This document shows positions 42,175 to 50,137 of a DNA stretch of 64,000 nucleotides, in pieces. Below the pieces are notes generated by a model. That model was not told the DNA's origin, did no database searches, and saw only the letters and a program-made list of their open reading frames with translations. The DNA lies in the NCBI RefSeq assembly GCF_030269905.1, contig NZ_BSVC01000007.1:186001-250000 (forward strand), in the 5' to 3' direction. The position numbers and the translations under genes were made by a program. Positions within the stretch are counted from its first letter, which is position 1. Every line of letters begins with the position of its first letter. The stretch comes from Pelosinus sp. IPA-1 (GTDB taxonomy: Bacteria; Bacillota; Negativicutes; DSM-13327).

Positions 42175-43698
42175 ATGGAAACAGAGTATAAAGGAAGATT
42201 AACCTATGCAAAGGGTACGTCAATAGAATTCGTTGTTGCGCCAAATCAGGACGTTGATTTTGGTGATATTTTAGTAGTAGAAGGTACAAATAAGGATAAA
42301 TTTTATATTCGAGCCTATGACTTTAAAGTCAAGTCTCGCTGGTCAGGTTTAAATGGCGTTGGTTATTTAATGAGCAAATTGGATGAAAATGGACAAGTTG
42401 AGAATCAAGAAGAACTAGATTTCTATATGGGAGGCAATCATACAGTTAAAATAGGCCTAGCTGAGCAGCTATGTTATGTGAATGATAAAGGACAATTATT
42501 AAATCCCAAAACATGCCCAGACTTTTTTTGTCAGATACGTACATTGAATGCAGAAGATACAAGTCTCTTATCTGAAATAAAAGGCGACTTGGAAATAGGA
42601 TACTTAAAGAGTGGTCGAGGGGTATTAAATATGCCCGTAGGTATTTATGGATCAAAAGCCATTACAGAGCATATTGGAATATTTGGTACCACTGGATCAG
42701 GGAAAAGTAATGTTGTTAAAGTATTAGCCAGTTCCGTGATTGATAGTGGTAATTATGGTCTGTTGATTTTTGATGTGCATAATGAGTATTACAAAGATTT
42801 ATCTTCCCACCCGGCTTCGAAGGACCGTTTATGCGTTTACCATACAGATGTAAAAGAGTATGGTAAAACAATTACAGTTAATTTTTCAGAAGTTGGTCCA
42901 GAAGATATTACTGCTTGTGCAACTTTTACTGAACCACAACTTGATGCAATCTATAAACTTTCATCGGTCTGGCAAGATGACTGGATGCGTTATGTGCTTA
43001 AGTACGATGCGAAGGATATTATTGATGAGGTCGCTGGTTGTACGGGACAAAAATTTCATCCTAGAACCATTGGAAAAATTAAAAGTATTTGCTGGAATTT
43101 AGAGCAGGAGCTTCATGTAAATGAGCAAGAAGCTACTGTGGTAGCTGACATCATCTCCCAATTAGAGCAAGGGAAGGTCGTTCTTGTTGAATTAAAAAAT
43201 GTCTCAGCCGTAGGCGAACAAGCCTTATCTACCTTGCTATCTAAAAAGTTATTAACAAATTACGCTAGCAAGACAGACTTAGAGCGTAGTTTGATAAAAC
43301 CAGTACTAATTGTTTTAGAAGAAGCTCATAGATTCTTAGGTAAGAAAGAGAATAGTAGTAATAATGTATTTTCGCGTTTAGTAAGCGAAGCACGAAAGTT
43401 TAATTTAGGAATGTGTGTAGTGGATCAGCAACCTCGGTTGTTGGCTGATAAGGTGTTGTCTCAACTAAATACCTTATTTATCCTTGGCTTAGCATCTAAG
43501 GCGGATCGAAGCAAATTAGAAGCTATGTGTCGGAAAGATATTTTGCAACAGCGCAATGAAATAAAGAACTTAGATTGTGGTGAAATGATAGTTGCAACAA
43601 ATTACATGCGGTTTGCAGCTCCTGTAAAGGTTCACAAATTTGAAGATTTCTTACAACAGAGAGAGATGGATTATGTATCACCTATTTCAGTTGTCTAA
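42175..43698 (+). CDS. HerA-like ATPase (DUF87)
   Basis: The 507-residue protein has the HerA/FtsK-type fold: an N-terminal beta-barrel HAS-like domain (about residues 1-140), Walker A GTTGSGKSN near residue 176, Walker B LIVLEEAHRF near residue 378, and the sensor/arginine region MCVVDQQPRLLADKVLSQ. HerA proteins are hexameric DNA translocases; archaeal ones work with NurA nuclease in end resection, and some bacterial ones act in phage defence with a SIR2 or nuclease partner. No NurA, SIR2 or DUF4297 gene adjoins it. It is a single gene with GGGAGG before the ATG and its own terminator. Confidence 0.88.
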   Translation: METEYKGRLTYAKGTSIEFVVAPNQDVDFGDILVVEGTNKDKFYIRAYDFKVKSRWSGLNGVGYLMSKLDENGQVENQEELDFYMGGNHTVKIGLAEQLCYVNDKGQLLNPKTCPDFFCQIRTLNAEDTSLLSEIKGDLEIGYLKSGRGVLNMPVGIYGSKAITEHIGIFGTTGSGKSNVVKVLASSVIDSGNYGLLIFDVHNEYYKDLSSHPASKDRLCVYHTDVKEYGKTITVNFSEVGPEDITACATFTEPQLDAIYKLSSVWQDDWMRYVLKYDAKDIIDEVAGCTGQKFHPRTIGKIKSICWNLEQELHVNEQEATVVADIISQLEQGKVVLVELKNVSAVGEQALSTLLSKKLLTNYASKTDLERSLIKPVLIVLEEAHRFLGKKENSSNNVFSRLVSEARKFNLGMCVVDQQPRLLADKVLSQLNTLFILGLASKADRSKLEAMCRKDILQQRNEIKNLDCGEMIVATNYMRFAAPVKVHKFEDFLQQREMDYVSPISVV

Positions 43699-43728
43699 AA
43701 GACGTGGAATTTTTTCCACGTCTTTTTT
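43697..43728 (+). terminator. terminator of the HerA-like gene
   Basis: AAAAGACGTGGAA / TTCCACGTCTTTT is a tight stem overlapping the stop and ending in six T. Repeat element copy 2 starts directly after. Confidence 0.9.
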
Positions 43729-43827
43729 GCGGAATCAAGAAAGTATAACACTTTCTTGATTCCAAGTAAGAAGGACTAAGGCTTCTGCCTGCGTCCAAGG
43801 ACTTGGTGGAAGCCAAGTCTTTTCTTA
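43729..43827 (+). repeat. terminator-associated repeat element, copy 2 of 3
   Basis: Nearly identical to 9957-10055. Here the outer hairpin is a perfect 14-bp stem (GGAATCAAGAAAGT, loop ATAAC, ACTTTCTTGATTCC); AGGC-TTCT-GCCT and GACTTGG / CCAAGTC-TTTT hairpins follow. It begins one base past the T run of the preceding terminator, same orientation as that gene, and lies 70 bases before yqfC. Confidence 0.88.
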
Positions 43828-43897
43828 TTTGCTTTTTGGGTATTTTCGTACTAAAGGTCAATGTTTGGCATATATTTTATATGGAGGAGGGGGTACT

Positions 43898-44176
43898 GTG
43901 CAATATAATAAAAATAGGCATTTACAACGATTAGCTGGCATTTTAGAGATTCCCCAAGATATTGTGCTGGATTTACCCCGTATAACAATGTTGGGTAATA
44001 AACAGCTACTTGTAGAAAATCATAAAGGGATTATTGAGTACACTCCCTCGTTAGTACGTATAAATTTGGAACAGGGTGAGCTTATTATTCATGGTAAAAG
44101 TTTAGTATTAAGTAATTTACAAATCGAACAAATTTTAGTTGAGGGCACGGTGGGGGAAGTCAAGTATGATACGTAA
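43898..44176 (+). CDS. yqfC: sporulation protein YqfC
   Basis: A 92-residue member of the YqfC/YabP family of small sporulation proteins, thought to act in the mother cell with YqfD. It begins QYNKNRHLQRLAGILEIPQDIVLDLPRITM and has the family block LVENHKGIIEYTPSLVRI. The start is GTG 43898 after GGAGGAGGGGG; the longer frame upstream runs into the repeat element. It overlaps the start of yqfD by 11 bases. Confidence 0.94.
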   Translation: MQYNKNRHLQRLAGILEIPQDIVLDLPRITMLGNKQLLVENHKGIIEYTPSLVRINLEQGELIIHGKSLVLSNLQIEQILVEGTVGEVKYDT

Positions 44177-45392
44177 TATGTTCCAATATATAAGTGGTAC
44201 TGTTAAGATTAAAGTTAGCGGGGCTATGCCAGAGAAATTTATTAATTTATGTGTGATACAAAATATTCCATTATGGGGATTGACTAAAAATAGTAAGGGT
44301 CTTTTTGTTTGTATGAGCTTAGAACATTTTTTTTCAATTCGACCATTAGTACGTCAAAGCAAAAATCAGATAAAAGTGGTTGGTTATTCAGGCTTGCCTT
44401 TTTTGACAAGAAAGGTAAAAAGAAGGAAAATGATGGTTATTGGTGCTGCAGTATGTTTGCTTGTTTTAAATACTCTAGTCTCATATATTTGGTTTATTGA
44501 CATTACAGGTGCTAAATCTATCCCTGTTCAGCGAATTAGAGAAATCGTATACGAAAGTGGATTAAAGCCAGGCGTGCTTAAAGATACCATTCCAATAAAG
44601 CAGATTGAAAATCAAATAGCAGTGACAATACCGGAAGTTGCTTGGGTAGGAATTAGTTTTACAGGTATACATGCAGTAGTAGAAGTGGTGGAAAAAACAA
44701 TGCAAAAAACCCAAGACAAGGCGCCTGCCAATATAGTTGCACAAAAAGATGGTGTTATTACGGAAATTATTCCATTAACGGGTCAAAGTATTGTTAAAAA
44801 GGGAGATACCGTTAAAAAAGGGGATTTATTAATAAAAGGAATTAGTTACGAAGGCCCAGTGGATATGCCGGAAACTGCCAAAGTCCCCCCTCAATTGATT
44901 AGGGCAAATGGAATTATAAAAGCCCGTGTATGGTACGAAAGTTATGGAGAATCGGAGTTGGTTACAACAATTTATGAACGAACAGGACAACAAGAGATTG
45001 GTGTAGCCTTACGAATAGGGCAACAGGAATTCTTATTAAAAAAAGTTGAAGAAAAACCAGAAAGATTAGTTGAAGTTGAGGTTTTCAATAAAAAGCTATC
45101 TTGGTGGAGGAATCATGATCTTGCTGTCGAATCTATTATAAGTACATATCATGAATTGAAGTCCAAGAAAGTTGAGATTGGTATAGAAGAAGCAAAAGAG
45201 CAAGGAAAAATTAAAGCTTTGACAGCATTACAATCTTTGATTCCCGAAACAGCGCATGTGCTATCAAGGAATATTGAAGTATTGCAAATGCCTGAGAAAA
45301 ATCTGGTACGTGTTAAAGTAAGTGTCGAAACCGTAGAAGACATTGGAGAAATTGTCAATATAACCACAAAGTATGATAGTAATATACAGTGA
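44166..45392 (+). CDS. yqfD: sporulation protein YqfD
   Basis: YqfD is a mother-cell membrane protein needed for efficient sporulation. From ATG 44166 (GGGGGAAG seven bases upstream) it has 408 residues, with one membrane segment near residues 92-112 and a large extracytoplasmic part; typical blocks are WFIDITGAKSIPVQRI and AQKDGVITEIIPLTGQSIVKKGD. It is translationally coupled with yqfC. In Bacillus phoH follows; here it does not. Confidence 0.94.
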   Translation: MIRNMFQYISGTVKIKVSGAMPEKFINLCVIQNIPLWGLTKNSKGLFVCMSLEHFFSIRPLVRQSKNQIKVVGYSGLPFLTRKVKRRKMMVIGAAVCLLVLNTLVSYIWFIDITGAKSIPVQRIREIVYESGLKPGVLKDTIPIKQIENQIAVTIPEVAWVGISFTGIHAVVEVVEKTMQKTQDKAPANIVAQKDGVITEIIPLTGQSIVKKGDTVKKGDLLIKGISYEGPVDMPETAKVPPQLIRANGIIKARVWYESYGESELVTTIYERTGQQEIGVALRIGQQEFLLKKVEEKPERLVEVEVFNKKLSWWRNHDLAVESIISTYHELKSKKVEIGIEEAKEQGKIKALTALQSLIPETAHVLSRNIEVLQMPEKNLVRVKVSVETVEDIGEIVNITTKYDSNIQ

Positions 45393-45443
45393 ATGAGTAC
45401 ATTGTTGTTGATTCATTGCTAAGATGTTGGAAGGGCTCACGTT

Positions 45444-45623
45444 TTGCAGTATATAGCAAAACGTATCTTACTAGCCCTTTCTTCTTTTATTAATGAATTG
45501 CCGCTTAACGTAGTAGATATACCGCCAAGAATAGGACGCTGGGGAATGGGGAAAACTGATATTGTTATTTATTACCACAAAAATGAGTTAACATTCTGGT
45601 TGCATGTGAATGCATGCTTCTAA
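45444..45623 (+). CDS. possible small protein, 59 aa
   Basis: Not a known family. A TTG at 45444 stands nine bases after GGAAGG and opens a 59-codon frame beginning QYIAKRILLALSSFIN with LNVVDIPPRIGRWGMGKTDI in the middle and ending LTFWLHVNACF. Reading-frame composition looks protein-like, but the frame is short, and part overlaps an ACGTTTTGC / GCAAAACGT hairpin. It fills the gap where phoH normally lies between yqfD and yqfF. It could be a real small gene or chance. Confidence 0.4.
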   Translation: MQYIAKRILLALSSFINELPLNVVDIPPRIGRWGMGKTDIVIYYHKNELTFWLHVNACF

Positions 45624-45641
45624 ATGATGGAGTTGAAATAA

Positions 45642-47825
45642 GTGATATCTTTAAATAATAAGTTACGAGAGATTTTTGCCCAGCCGACAAGTGTATATGC
45701 AAGGCCAATTGCACGAAGGATTGTATTAGGCCTAGCATTTTTTCTCTTATTTATGATTATCTTATCATCTGATTTTATTTCAGAAAAAGTCTCTTTTGAA
45801 GTAGGACAAGTTAGTGACCGTGATGTCATTGCGCCAAGAACTGTTGCCTATGTAGACCTAATTAAAACGAAAAAATTTGAAGATGAAGTGTTAGCTAGCG
45901 TAGCTAACGTATATGATTTGGATATTGCTGTTATTACTAAAGCTGAAGAAAGTATTAGTATGATTTTTAGTGAAGCGCGAATGGCCACTTCTAACAAAAC
46001 ATTAGAATCAACAGAACAAAAAATAGAAAAATTGCAGAAAGTTTTACCAGTTCCCCTACCTAATAGTGTCATTCAGGGATTAATCGCTCTTGATGAAAAA
46101 GCGATGGCAAATGCGGAAGAACAGTCGAAAGCGATTCTACGTAAATTCTTTCAGCGTGGAATTCGGGATGACGATTTGGATATAGCAAGGAAACATATTG
46201 TTATCGAAACGGAAGAAATGGGATTAGGGAAGACTACTGAAACTGTAGTTGCTGGCATTGGGCAAGCGTTACTACGACCAACTCTTATATTAAACGTGCG
46301 TGAAACAGATAAACGCAAGCAGTCTGCTATGGCTAGCATTGAGCCTGTTCGTGAAACGGTAAAAAAGGGACAGGTTATGGTCAGACGTGGAGATTTTGTT
46401 ACTGCAGAACAAATTCACGCTATGGAAGAATTAGGATTGTCTAAAGGGCATGTAAATGAAATGCGTATTTTTGGACTGGCTATTTTTGTTTTAACGACTA
46501 TGCTAATTATTCTAGGATATATGTATAAGTTTGCTTATCCAATTTATGAAAACGATTTGTATTTAGTGTTACTAGGGTTGATTATGTTAGTAACATTGCT
46601 ATTAGGTAAAGCTGCACATTACTATTCTGACTTTTCAGCACCTATTGCTGCAGGAGCTCTTCTTGTTGCTATTTTGATAGATACTCGTCTCGGACTAGTC
46701 ATTAGCATAGCCTTGTCCTTGCTTTTTGGCATTATTGTGGAACATGATTTAAGAGCGGTGTCTACAGTGTTAATTGGTAGTTTAATTGGTGTTTATAGTG
46801 TTTCGAAAATGGCTCATGGATATAGCTTGACAAGAACGGGAATTTGGATTGCTGGTATAAATTTTTTAGTGATTGCTTCTACTGGTTTTATCGAGCAACT
46901 AAATAATTCTCAAATTTTAATGCAAGGTGTACAGGGTGTTCTGAGTGGGATTGGAGCCTCTGTTATTACGACTGGGCTACTTCCTTATTTAGAAAATGCT
47001 TTTAATATTACTACGCCTCTTAAATTATTAGATTTAGCTCAGCCAAACCATCCTCTATTACAAAGGTTGCTTTTAGATGCTCCTGGAACGTATCATCATA
47101 GCGTTCTGGTAGGAAATTTAGCTGAGACAGCCGCAGGATCGATAGATGCGGATCCTGTTACCGTCAGAGTTGGAGCTTATTACCATGATATTGGAAAGAT
47201 AAAAAGACCTTACTTCTTTGTGGAAAATCAAGTGGTAAATGAAAATCCTCATGACAAAATAGCACCTTCCTTAAGTACCTTAATTGTCACTTCGCATATT
47301 AAAGACGGGGTTGATTTATGTCGCGATTACAAATTACCTCAGGTAATTGTTGATATTGTTCAACAGCATCATGGTACGATGTTAGTCTCTTATTTTTATA
47401 AAAGGGCTACTGAAAATGAACATAGTGAATGTATTATTGAGGCTGATTTTCGCTATGAGGGGCCTCGTCCCCAAAGTAAAGAGGCGGCTCTTATTATGTT
47501 AGCTGATGCTTGCGAGGCGGCCGTGCGATCCATTGGTAAACCAAATGTAAATCGGATTGAGGCCACAGTTCGTAAGATTATTCGTGAGCGTTTGCATGAC
47601 GGGCAACTAGATGAATGCAATGTAACATTAAAGGATTTAAACGTAATAGGTGACGTATTTATTAGAGTTCTTTCCAGTATGTTTCATACTCGAATTGAAT
47701 ACCCAGAAACATTAAAGGAATTGGAAAGGAGAAAAACAAAAAATGGAAGTAGCAATAAGCAATGTTCAGGAAAAGATGATAGTAACACCTCAAATGGAGC
47801 AGATAGTGATTGCAGTACTAAATAA
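45642..47825 (+). CDS. yqfF: 7TM-HD phosphodiesterase (PgpH/YqfF type)
   Basis: The PgpH/YqfF family hydrolyses cyclic di-AMP to pApA. The 727-residue protein has an N-terminal membrane anchor (about 28-45), a long extracytoplasmic domain, seven membrane helices (about 275-465), and a cytoplasmic HD domain with TYHHSVLVGNLAE near residue 486 and AYYHDIGKIKRPYFF near residue 512. The start is GTG at 45642. Its tail overlaps ybeY. With the c-di-AMP riboswitch at 10.2 kb it shows the organism uses c-di-AMP signalling. Confidence 0.95.
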   Translation: MISLNNKLREIFAQPTSVYARPIARRIVLGLAFFLLFMIILSSDFISEKVSFEVGQVSDRDVIAPRTVAYVDLIKTKKFEDEVLASVANVYDLDIAVITKAEESISMIFSEARMATSNKTLESTEQKIEKLQKVLPVPLPNSVIQGLIALDEKAMANAEEQSKAILRKFFQRGIRDDDLDIARKHIVIETEEMGLGKTTETVVAGIGQALLRPTLILNVRETDKRKQSAMASIEPVRETVKKGQVMVRRGDFVTAEQIHAMEELGLSKGHVNEMRIFGLAIFVLTTMLIILGYMYKFAYPIYENDLYLVLLGLIMLVTLLLGKAAHYYSDFSAPIAAGALLVAILIDTRLGLVISIALSLLFGIIVEHDLRAVSTVLIGSLIGVYSVSKMAHGYSLTRTGIWIAGINFLVIASTGFIEQLNNSQILMQGVQGVLSGIGASVITTGLLPYLENAFNITTPLKLLDLAQPNHPLLQRLLLDAPGTYHHSVLVGNLAETAAGSIDADPVTVRVGAYYHDIGKIKRPYFFVENQVVNENPHDKIAPSLSTLIVTSHIKDGVDLCRDYKLPQVIVDIVQQHHGTMLVSYFYKRATENEHSECIIEADFRYEGPRPQSKEAALIMLADACEAAVRSIGKPNVNRIEATVRKIIRERLHDGQLDECNVTLKDLNVIGDVFIRVLSSMFHTRIEYPETLKELERRKTKNGSSNKQCSGKDDSNTSNGADSDCSTK

Positions 47826-48210
47826 AGCTGCTGAGGCCTATGGCATCGAGCCCCATACTGAAGTTAGTCTTGTGTTAGCTGATGACGAATATATACGAGT
47901 TTTAAATCGCCAGTATAGAGATAAGGATTGTTCTACAGATGTATTGTCTTTTGCCCTAAATGAGGGTGAGGAGCCTCTGATGATAGATGGACCAGAAGAG
48001 GTCTTGTTAGGGGATATTATAATTTCTTTAGAGACGGCTACTCGCCAGGCTGAAGAATATGGTCATAGCCTAGAACGTGAGCTAGCTTATTTAACAGTAC
48101 ACGGCATTCTACATTTGCTAGGATATGATCATATGTCGGAAGAGGATAAAAAAGAGATGCGTCAAGAAGAGGAATATGTTTTATCTTTCTTAGGTATTAC
48201 TCGTGTGTAG
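47743..48210 (+). CDS. ybeY: endoribonuclease YbeY
   Basis: YbeY is a zinc endoribonuclease for 16S rRNA 3-prime maturation and ribosome quality control. The 155-residue protein has the metal motif HGILHLLGYDH (HxxxHxxxxxH) near residues 122-132, and DVLSFALNEGEE upstream. The ATG at 47743 overlaps the yqfF end by 83 bases and has AAGGAG upstream, implying translational coupling. dgkA follows immediately. Confidence 0.96.
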   Translation: MEVAISNVQEKMIVTPQMEQIVIAVLNKAAEAYGIEPHTEVSLVLADDEYIRVLNRQYRDKDCSTDVLSFALNEGEEPLMIDGPEEVLLGDIIISLETATRQAEEYGHSLERELAYLTVHGILHLLGYDHMSEEDKKEMRQEEEYVLSFLGITRV

Positions 48211-48212
48211 TG

Positions 48213-48569
48213 ATGAGAAAGGGAAATATGTTATGCGCCTTTAGAAATGCTTTTAGAGGTATATTATATTGCGCTCGACATGAGCGCAATATGAAAATTC
48301 ATCTTGGAGCAATGATCTTAGTAGCCTTGTTAGCTTGGTGGTCGAAACTAACAAAACATGAAGCGCTTATACTAGTAATAACGGTATCAAGTGTATTGGT
48401 CGCTGAAATGGTGAATACAGCGGTGGAAACGATAGTAGACATGATATCCCCAGAATTTCACCCAATGGCAAAAATTGCTAAAGATGTAGCTGCTGGTGCT
48501 GTTCTGATTACGGCAATCGTTTCATTACTAGTTGGTTATATGCTCTTCTTTTATAGAATATGGAATTAG
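48213..48569 (+). CDS. dgkA: undecaprenol kinase / diacylglycerol kinase (DgkA family)
   Basis: A small integral membrane kinase with three helices; in Gram-positive bacteria this family phosphorylates undecaprenol for lipid carrier recycling. The 118-residue product includes CARHERNMKIHLGAM near residue 20 and the signature AEMVNTAVETIVDM near residue 65. ATG 48213 is two bases after the ybeY stop. The order ybeY-dgkA-cdd-era is standard. Confidence 0.94.
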   Translation: MRKGNMLCAFRNAFRGILYCARHERNMKIHLGAMILVALLAWWSKLTKHEALILVITVSSVLVAEMVNTAVETIVDMISPEFHPMAKIAKDVAAGAVLITAIVSLLVGYMLFFYRIWN

Positions 48570-48582
48570 GAGGAGGGGGCTT

Positions 48583-48978
48583 ATGGAAAACATAATAAAA
48601 GCCGCAAAGGATAGCCGTGAACATGCTTATGTGCCTTATTCCAAATTTAAGGTAGGGGCCGCGGTGATAACAAAAGAAGGTAAGATTTATACGGGCTGTA
48701 ATGTTGAAAATGCTTCTTATGGACTATGTAATTGTGCGGAGCGGACGGCCATATTTAAAGCTATTTCCGAAGGCGAAAGGGAATTAGTGACTATCGCCGT
48801 TGTAGCCGATACGATCAAGCCTGTAGCACCTTGTGGTGCATGTAGACAAGTAATGGCTGAATTTGACATTGAAAAAGTAATTATGTGCAATTTACAGGGC
48901 GAAGAATATGTTGCAACATTAAAAGACTTATTACCCTATTCATTCGAAAAAAAACATTTGTCAGGAGAACAAGAATAA
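48583..48978 (+). CDS. cdd: cytidine deaminase
   Basis: Pyrimidine salvage enzyme converting cytidine and deoxycytidine to uridines. The 131-residue protein has the zinc motifs NCAERTAIF (residues 52-60) with catalytic Glu, and PCGACRQVM (about 86-94). Start ATG 48583 follows AGGAGGGGG; the longer frame lies within dgkA. Its stop TAA overlaps the era ATG (TAATG). Confidence 0.97.
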   Translation: MENIIKAAKDSREHAYVPYSKFKVGAAVITKEGKIYTGCNVENASYGLCNCAERTAIFKAISEGERELVTIAVVADTIKPVAPCGACRQVMAEFDIEKVIMCNLQGEEYVATLKDLLPYSFEKKHLSGEQE

Positions 48979-49874
48979 TGGAAGTTAAGAAAGATCATAA
49001 ATCAGGATTCGTTTCAGTTATTGGCAGACCAAATGTAGGAAAATCAACCTTAATTAATAGTTTGATTGGACAAAAAGTAGTTATTATGTCTGATAAACCC
49101 CAGACCACTCGGAATAAAATTATGTGTGTGCTTACCTTAGATGATGCACAGATTTTGTTCATTGATACACCTGGTATACATAAGCCTAAACATAAGTTAG
49201 GTGAATATATGCAAAAAGCAGCAGAAAATACACTGCGTGAAGTAGATGTTATCTTTTTTGTTGTGGATGCTACAGAAGATATTGGTGGCGGTGAAAAATA
49301 TATATTAGAGTTACTAAATGCCATTCAGACTCCTGTTATACTGGTAGTAAATAAAATTGATAAAATTGAAAAGGCCAAATTACTGCCAATTATACAAAAA
49401 TATTCTGCTTGTTATAAATTTGCTGGTGTAGTGCCAATATCCGCTATGGAGCATACTAATTTAGATGGTTTAGTTAGTGAAGTTAAGAAATATTTAGAGC
49501 CAGGGCCTCAATATTATCCTGAAGATATGATTACTGATCAACCGGAACGTTTGGTCATTGCAGAACTCATTCGTGAAAAAGTTCTTCATGCTACGCGAGA
49601 CGAAATTCCCCATTCCATTGCTGTAGATATAGAAGAAATAACAACTAGAGCCAATGAAGATTTGTATATTCGGGCTGTTGTTTATGTTGAAAGGGAATCT
49701 CAGAAAGGTATTGTGATTGGTGCCAAAGGGCAGCTGCTAAAAGACGTGGGACGATTGGCAAGGGCTGATATTGAAAACTTGTTAGGTTCTAAAATATACC
49801 TAGATCTTTGGGTAAAAGTGAAAAAGGATTGGCGTAATAAAGAAGGAAGTTTACGTACCTTTGGTTATGAATAA
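48978..49874 (+). CDS. era: GTPase Era
   Basis: Era is an essential GTPase that binds 16S rRNA 3-prime end and aids 30S assembly. The 298-residue protein has G1 GRPNVGKST (about 15-23), G3 DTPGIHKP, G4 NKID, and a C-terminal KH domain (VIGAKGQLLKDVGRLARADI). ATG 48978 overlaps the cdd stop by one base with AGGAG upstream, so expression is coupled. A terminator follows. Confidence 0.97.
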   Translation: MEVKKDHKSGFVSVIGRPNVGKSTLINSLIGQKVVIMSDKPQTTRNKIMCVLTLDDAQILFIDTPGIHKPKHKLGEYMQKAAENTLREVDVIFFVVDATEDIGGGEKYILELLNAIQTPVILVVNKIDKIEKAKLLPIIQKYSACYKFAGVVPISAMEHTNLDGLVSEVKKYLEPGPQYYPEDMITDQPERLVIAELIREKVLHATRDEIPHSIAVDIEEITTRANEDLYIRAVVYVERESQKGIVIGAKGQLLKDVGRLARADIENLLGSKIYLDLWVKVKKDWRNKEGSLRTFGYE

Positions 49875-49904
49875 CCTGAAAGCTTAACATAATTCCAATT
49901 TTTT

Positions 49905-49936
49905 GAATGGCTATCGCTTAGCGATAGCCATTCTTT
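49905..49936 (+). terminator. terminator after era
   Basis: GAATGGCTATCGCT / AGCGATAGCCATTC, a near-continuous palindrome, is followed by TTTG. Confidence 0.8.
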
Positions 49937-50137
49937 GTTGACCGAAGCGTCTTCGGGTGGTATCATTTGTAAAGAGGGGTAAAAATAAATTTTTAGGACG
50001 GTTGTTTTCATTTATTATGCCAAACTGGGACATAATAAATTTGCAGTGAAGTCATGGTAGAGAAAAAGGACAATAATGTCTATTGTCCGCTAAAGAAAAT
50101 TTTAAAGAAATTTAAGGCCCATGTTTAAGGGCATTGT

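Noticed and set aside
42175-43698. Phage-defence island around the HerA-like gene
   Set aside because: All neighbours are housekeeping or sporulation genes and no nuclease, SIR2 or toxin-like partner is present.
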